Both the position numbers and the translations under genes were made by a program. Source: Pohlia nutans (lineage: Eukaryota; Streptophyta; Bryopsida; Bryales; Mniaceae). From it: 64,000 nucleotides of DNA. The notes beneath the pieces were generated by a model that ran no database searches, was not told the origin of the DNA, and saw only the letters and a program-made list of their open reading frames with translations. Below, piece by piece: positions 58,842 to 64,000 of this stretch. The stretch spans positions 32,517,811 to 32,581,810 of the forward strand of contig CM040085.1 of assembly GCA_022496805.1 (NCBI GenBank). Direction: 5' to 3'. Each line of letters opens with the position of its first letter. The first letter of the stretch is position 1.

Positions 58842-59756
58842 TTATCGCGCAAGGTCAAGTCTATCAATTTCTTGCATTTCCAAGGAGTCTTGCGAGCCTC
58901 CACCGCGCTCCACGTCATGATGAAGAGTCTTTCCAAGGCTGCGGTTCTGCGCCAAATGCTCGTCTACGTCGAGATGGCGATATGCGATTTTCTTTTGGAA
59001 ATAAGCCGACGTTGCTATCAACCCCGCTCCTGTGAGAAAGAAGATTCCGGTGAGGAGCCATGCGAACTCGAGATTTGCGAGAGATTTGGCTTCCATGAGA
59101 GTGGCTGGCGTAGGACAATCCACACGATTAGCTGTAATGTAACATCCGGAAGGGACGAGCGATGGTGTCCAGAGGATGAATCCCATTAGAATGAACCAAG
59201 ATCCTTGCAGGACGAAGGACATGCTTCGGAGGACGGCGATGACCGGCAAATGGAGGACGAAGATTTCCACGAGGAGTGCGAGGATGCCGACCACGATTGG
59301 CAATTGCAGGAGCGCGTGGTAGTGGCCTTCCAGGCCCATGTGATCCGCGGAATGAAAGTGGAATAGAAGGAGCTCCTCGCTGAGGGCGATCGCCGCAGCG
59401 GCGTGCAACCAGCCTTGCAGGACATGAATATCAAGAACGTCGACAGCGAGAGCGGATGCGGCGTAGAGAAGCAGTGTCAGCGAAATTGTTGCGTGCTCAA
59501 AATTGTTGAGGTGCGTGGTGACGGACCAGAACCTGTCGGGCAAAAGCTCCCCGGCTATGGAGCCAGAAGCTCCAACGATGATGAAATAAAGCTCAGCATG
59601 CCGGAAGCGCCTTCCCAAGCCCTCGGGAGGAAACCACGTCCGTGTTTTGTAGCTCCATGGGGAGCGCACGTAACCCTCGACGATGCTGTACAGGTGCCAT
59701 AGCCCGAGCAGGACGAAGCCTGCCCCCGGCAAAATGTGGCCTACGAAGGTTCCCAT
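58842..59756 (-). CDS. DUF716/TMEM45-family integral membrane protein
   Basis: This is a single 304-codon frame. It has about seven hydrophobic segments, for example H-I-L-P-G-A-G-F-V-L-L-G-L-W-H at the N-terminus and A-W-L-L-T-G-I-F-F-L-T-G-A-G near 255. Family hallmarks are the N-terminal H-x-x-P-G-x-G-F-x-x-x-G-x-W-H, the H-L-N-N-F-E-H block and the histidine-rich loop H-F-H-S-A-D-H-M-G-L-E-G-H-Y-H. The C-terminal ~40 residues are hydrophilic and acidic, probably cytosolic. In plants, members are mostly uncharacterised and some are linked to virus or stress responses; function is therefore unknown. The ATG at 59756 sits directly before the first hydrophobic segment, so the start is secure. 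It is intronless in its coding part. Confidence 0.9.
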   Translation of the reverse strand: MGTFVGHILPGAGFVLLGLWHLYSIVEGYVRSPWSYKTRTWFPPEGLGRRFRHAELYFIIVGASGSIAGELLPDRFWSVTTHLNNFEHATISLTLLLYAASALAVDVLDIHVLQGWLHAAAAIALSEELLLFHFHSADHMGLEGHYHALLQLPIVVGILALLVEIFVLHLPVIAVLRSMSFVLQGSWFILMGFILWTPSLVPSGCYITANRVDCPTPATLMEAKSLANLEFAWLLTGIFFLTGAGLIATSAYFQKKIAYRHLDVDEHLAQNRSLGKTLHHDVERGGGSQDSLEMQEIDRLDLAR

Positions 59757-61278
59757 TCAGTCCTCCTGCATCATTGAAACGCATACGCCGAGGGTGAGGT
59801 TCCACAAATTGTCACAAATTTCAGGCAGTTGGCCATACATCTGAATTCACCTCCAGAAACTCCGCTGTTTGTCCAATACTCCAGTTTGAAATCCAATAGA
59901 GAGTTTTCAATTTCTAATTCTACGTATTGCACAGGATCACAAACTACGGGAGCAAAGAATTCAGTGACACTATTGAGACAGATTCAAACGCAGAGGCATT
60001 AGTTCTCCAATCCAAGTGAGACATGTAAAACAGAATTATACAGAATCAGACATAATTAGCCTCCGTAGTGCGACATACCTCTTCAGATACAAATTTTCTT
60101 TAGCATCAGTCGCTGTTTCTCTTGCTCAGTCGATATCGATGGAGAGAAGCTAGCATGCAGGCCAAGGTGGCCTTTCTCCTGCTTTTGTAGTATCACGCAC
60201 CTGACGCGGTCCTCACCAAACATTTGCCACTTTCGAAAGCACTTGAATCTCAAATGGAAGGTAAGAAATCTCACCGATTGTACAAAATGAACAAGATGAT
60301 CTCCGAGACCATATAACTGCTGCAAACAAGTCAAACAAGACGCACACTCACGTTAGATGTGCTAGCTCAATCATCTCTAATTACCGCCTCCAAAGGACAA
60401 GAGTGAACCGAATTACCACTGCCACTTCCATCTTCCCGTCTACATGCATAAGGACTATGAAGAGTTCCGTGATAATTAAGGCATTGTCAATATTGTGAGC
60501 TGAGAGTAACAGCCAAAAGGAGGCGAGCTTCAACACATCATTCTAAACTACAGCACGTGCACAAACTCCGGAAGAAGATTCATTATGAACACGCACATCA
60601 AGATAAGTGAGGATTGCCTTCGTGCGCCTCCGTACAGTAATTGCAAAACGCCTCTGTCTTCTCCTTGCAGCAAAGAAACACACAAAAAACAGCTTCAGAG
60701 TTTGAATTGCGCCGAACGCATCGATCTCTTGTGCCTACTTCAAAGATCGATGGGAAGAAATTTATGGTGACTGAGGCTCTGGAGGAGATTGAAGGAATAA
60801 TGTGCTGTAGCTAGAAAGCTGTGTACAGGACATAATTGAACGACGGAGAGTACCTCTAGTACCTGCCTAGCTGTGGTGTGGAGGGAGTCAAAAATGGTGA
60901 CTACATTGCATGGCGCCATCAATCCTGTTGTGCAGCAATCAAAAGCTAAGGCAGCATCGATCTCCGGAAAGCTTCCGTCTCTGACGATTTGTGCTTGACC
61001 TCGGCAGTTGGAGAAGAAATTTCTGGAGAAAATTCTACTGGGAAGCTCTCCGTCTGTCTTCCGCAAGAAAAGTATCAAATGGATTTACGTGAATATAATA
61101 TTGCTTCTAAATTGGGCTCCCCTGTTCTTAGGATGCCAATGATGAGGTTCTTCATACAAATAGTGTGGGATTCAAGTTAGTGTAGGCCCGGGCTTGCAAA
61201 CTTGCATGGGCCTGGCCATGGCCCCATGTATGTCGTCCCATGCCTCATGCCCCCATCTGTGAGGTTTTTGGCCCGCCC
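59757..61278 (-). promoter_or_regulatory. Upstream region of the DUF716 gene
   Basis: The base composition is more balanced than in typical intergenic DNA here, and no transposon was recognised. It may hold 5' UTR exons of the DUF716 gene. A 112-codon minus-strand frame at 60740-61078 has no recognisable motif. No promoter element was assigned. Confidence 0.4.
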
Positions 61279-61293
61279 CCCTGCCCGCCTATT

Positions 61294-61474
61294 TTTTTAT
61301 TTTTATTTTTATTTTTATTTTTTGACACACAAATTGCATTTTTGCAACTCGCGGCAAGTTTTTCCAATCAAGTAGTAAGACAATTTCATAGCCGGGAATT
61401 GAACCGCCAAACTCTCCATTCGGTTTGGGTACCTTACCACCATCACTTTGGTAGTTTAGGGTCATCTCGGACCG
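61294..61474 (-). mobile_element. tRNA-derived SINE with 15-bp target duplication
   Basis: Read on the minus strand, there is a tRNA-like head with 'tggtggtaaggt' (box A-like) and GGTTCAATTCCC (box B) about 35 bases apart. A short unique body follows, and the tail is repeated AAAAAT. The flanks are direct copies of CCCTGCCYGCCTATT at 61279-61293 and 61475-61489, with one mismatch. A Pol III promoter, an A-rich tail and target-site duplications of this length define a SINE. Confidence 0.75.
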
Positions 61475-61623
61475 CCCTGCCTGCCTATTGAATCCATTCC
61501 TTAGCCCCATTTGCCTCATTGACCAGTACTAACTTACAGTTGTTGTTTGAAGGATTTCTAACTTTTTTGTTGAACAGTGAACAGAAGTTTGTCAAAAACA
61601 AGTGATTGTTTTACTTGTTTCGT

Positions 61624-61740
61624 TTAACCCCTAAGTGACTGAACAACTATTTTATAGTCGCTGCCCTTTTTTATAGATTGCCCAAGACAAAAAATAAAAT
61701 ATTTACAAAAAATAAAAAAAATTTACAAATAGGAAATCAA
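61624..61740. mobile_element. Left end of a TTAA element (relative of 63044)
   Basis: It starts TTAACCCCTAAGTGACTG, followed by the stem 'actattttatagt'. The interior resumes at about 62150-62330 ('tttaaactccaccgag', 'aagacctcaatattgtcct'). The element therefore seems split by the microsatellite region, and its right end was not found. Confidence 0.55.
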
Positions 61741-61900
61741 GTCCAATCCAGTTTACATTAGAAGAAAAATGGGGTTGTAGAAGGTCCCTATGCCTTTGGG
61801 AAGTAGCAAAAGAGGGGCAATAAAAAAATAAAAAAATAAAAAAACATCCTGTCGGCCCACCGCAGTGCTTGCAAGTGATGTCGGTACACGGTTTCTTTTT

Positions 61901-61902
<2 letters not shown>

Positions 61903-61987
<85 letters not shown>
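61903..61987. repeat. (AT)n microsatellite, about 42 units
   Basis: This is an uninterrupted alternation of T and A over about 84 bases. A poly(T) run follows at about 62045-62061. Confidence 0.97.
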
Positions 61988-61990
<3 letters not shown>

Positions 61991-62464
61991 TGTGCCCGGA
62001 TCCCACAATCACTGCGGTAGGCCCGGTTAGGCTCTTGCTCTTGTTTTTTTTTTTTTTTTTTGTGATATCAATGCCATGTTGGCACAGTTTGTGGATTCAA
62101 ACATGGCAGCATGGCATTGGTCATGTTCATGGGCACCATGAGGAGAAAAGTGAGCATTTTAGGCCTCTTCAAACCCCATTTTTCTTTTAATGAATCATGT
62201 CAATTCAATTTAAACTCCACCGAGAAGAATTTTCAAAGACAAAGACCTCAATATTGTCCTAGTGTTATAAAATTTATTGTTTCAAGAAACTAGTGATGTT
62301 CTCTTCTTTTAAAAGATTGCTTTTTTGAATTTTAGAATAATCATAGCCAATTTAGTTTTTACACGGAGGGTGAGATATATTACAAATGTTTTGAGGGCTC
62401 CAAAGGGCTGCAAATTTGGACAAAGATGCCATGCAAAAAACATATTTAAAAACTAAAACAACAC

Positions 62465-62875
62465 TAAAAAATAAATAAAATAAATAAAAATAAAAATAAA
62501 ATAAAATAAAATTGAGCATGGCTAAAATTTGGCCATGTCATATCTAGGTTTTTTATTTTTTTATTTTTTTAATAATAATTTTTAAAATAATAATTAAATA
62601 ATGATTTGATTTGATTTAATTAATTTATTAAATTTATTAAATTAATTTATTAAATTTATTAAATTAAATTATTAAATTAATTAAATTAAATTATTAAATT
62701 TATTAAATTTATTTATTAAATTTATTAAATTTATTTATTAAATTTATTTATTAAATTTATTTATTAAATTTATTAAATTTATTATTTTATTTATTAAATT
62801 TATTAAATTTATTATTTTATTTATTAAATTTATTATTTTATTTTATTTTATTTACATTAATGAATTAAATTTATT
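62465..62875. repeat. AT-rich minisatellite/low-complexity tract
   Basis: From 62465 there are AAAAT/AAATA runs. From about 62605 there are irregular tandem repeats of the ATTAAATTT/ATTTATTAA type over 260 bases, with essentially no G or C. Confidence 0.9.
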
Positions 62876-63043
62876 TTTAGTTTAATTAAATCTCATTTTA
62901 ATTAGAAATTGTTTTGGCTCGGGTTATTTTATTATTTATATCTATTTCTGTGCATGAGGGTGTTGGTTGCACTCACAGCCCTTTGGCTACCTCATAATCT
63001 TTCTAATGGGCATTACAATAAAATTCAGACCTCCAAAAAGCTA

Positions 63044-63588
63044 CTAACCCCTAAAAGCCCGAGGGGTATTGGACAAAACATAGATGTGTTATAATATATG
63101 CCTTCTATATGTTTGATGAAGTTTGGTTCAATAAACGAAACGTAGAGCATCATCTCTACAAATTATCCGTACAGTCAAACTTCCAAAAATAACTTTAGAT
63201 CATTTTTTAATGAATTAAAAAGCATTAACCTTTGAAAATTTGTATAAATTATAATTTTCAATTTTAAAGTTTAAAATTCAGTATGATTGGTTAAATTTGG
63301 GTTATGTATTGTAAACTTCAAAAAAGCAAAAGAAATGATGGAGGGAACATCATTACTTTCCCCAAATAGCAAATTTTATAACACTAAGACAATGCTGAGG
63401 TGATCGACTTTGAAAAATTCTCCCGGGTGGAGTTTAACTCGGATTGCCATAATTCAAATTGCATTGGAAAGTAGACTTGATCTAGTATTTTAAAATATTT
63501 TTTATTTTTTCAATTTTTTTTGGTTCCGGGCAACCCGTGAGATTCGGGCAACGACCAGAAAATGGTCGTTTGAGCGTTTAGGGGCTAA
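63044..63588. mobile_element. TTAA-family element with CTAA flanks (545 bp)
   Basis: The left end reads CTAACCCCTAAAAGCCC and the right end, on the plus strand, ends GCGTTTAGGGGCTAA. The flanking tetranucleotide is CTAA on both sides in direct orientation. The right end carries the stem 'cgaccagaaaatggtcg'. The interior matches the elements at 54460 and 10987. It is non-coding. Confidence 0.75.
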
Positions 63589-63667
63589 CTCAGCCAAATT
63601 TTCATGAAAAAATAATAAAATAATAAAATTTTAAAAAATTACAAAATAATATTATAAAAGAATCATC

Positions 63668-63920
63668 GGGGTGCACTCTACATTATGTTTGAGAATCACG
63701 TGCTTGCATGACCCCTTCTAAAAACCCCTTTGTATACAAGAGGTTAAATGTCTAAATACCTTTGTATATAGATATATTCCGTTTTAAATATATGTTTAAT
63801 GTAAGCATATGTGAATATTTTCAATTCTAAATGTGTTTAGTGTATGAATACGTAATATGGCAATGTTCAAATTAATACGCCTTCTGTGCACTCATGTATA
63901 CTCGTACATGCTTCGCTTCT
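63668..63920 (-). repeat. Dispersed 255-bp repeat (GTGCA-ended family), copy 4
   Basis: Inverted relative to the other copies, it reads from 'ggggtgcactctacattatg' to 'gcactcatgtatactcgtac'. It is uninterrupted, including the 'taaatgtctaaatacc' region where copy 3 carries an insertion. Confidence 0.8.
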
Positions 63921-64000
63921 AGGATTTTTTTTATGTAGCACCATTTTGACCACATCAGACTAGTTTTTTTAATATATTTTAATGAATTTCTTTATTTTAT

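Noticed and set aside
60740..61078. 112-codon minus-strand frame upstream of the DUF716 gene
   Set aside because: It has no recognisable domain and a mixed composition; it may be 5' UTR sequence. It is not supported as a gene.
61390..61460. Possible tRNA gene on the minus strand
   Set aside because: Box B is good, but the acceptor stem and anticodon arm cannot be formed. The A-rich tail and target duplication show a SINE.
61703..62012. Open frames of I-Y repeats
   Set aside because: They are a translation of the (AT)n microsatellite.
1..64000. CRISPR array, operon or bacterial regulatory signals
   Set aside because: Spliced plant genes fill the window; there are no regularly spaced direct repeats with unique spacers and no operon structure.
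1..64000. LTR retrotransposon or piggyBac transposase coding sequence
   Set aside because: No reverse transcriptase, integrase, gag or transposase motif was found in any open frame; only non-autonomous elements are visible.

Overview
This is a nuclear window from a land plant. The coding regions carry GT-AG introns (one GC-AG intron is an exception), and the products are plant or plastid proteins: a HEMERA/pTAC12 homologue, a plastid-type phosphoglucan-phosphatase-like enzyme, P5C reductase and a plant-specific NYN-LOTUS protein. Intergenic DNA is AT-rich and packed with short non-autonomous DNA transposons. Short introns, low gene density and an unusual kinase pair would fit a moss or other seedless plant, but that placement is inference and I cannot name the species.

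Layout. 1-19 kb is gene-poor. It holds two diverged copies of a kinase segment about 14.4 kb apart: a decayed copy at 2.9-4.5 kb and a mostly intact copy at 17.1-18.7 kb. Between them lie small transposons, including CACTA-type miniatures with 3-bp target duplications and a 295-bp foldback. 19.5-22.2 kb (minus) is a complete nine-exon tubulin-folding cofactor B gene. 22.9-26.1 kb is repeats, with one element cleanly nested inside another. 26.9-29.3 kb (minus) is a four-exon gene for a membrane-anchored SAM-methyltransferase-like protein. 30.2-32.2 kb is a dense cluster of miniature transposons.

33.2-35.8 kb (plus) is an eight-exon P5C reductase gene. 38.0-38.9 kb (minus) is an intronless plastid dual-specificity phosphatase. 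42.6-45.1 kb (plus) is DENR in eight exons. 46.9-52.7 kb (plus) is the HEMERA/pTAC12 homologue in eight exons, with related miniature transposons in several introns. 55.9-58.2 kb (plus) is a two-exon NYN-LOTUS gene whose NYN active site looks degraded. 58.8-59.8 kb (minus) is a DUF716/TMEM45 membrane protein. 60-64 kb is repeat-rich: a tRNA-derived SINE with a 15-bp target duplication, an (AT)n tract, an AT-rich minisatellite and more miniature transposons.

The genes are unrelated housekeeping, plastid or RNA genes and do not form a pathway. The main discovery candidate is a large, diverse set of non-autonomous elements that start TTAA-CCC(C)T(T)AAA, end as its inverted complement, and are flanked by TTAA. 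That is the signature of the piggyBac superfamily, which is not a standard component of land-plant genomes. No transposase gene is present in the window, so the superfamily assignment rests on ends and target duplications only.
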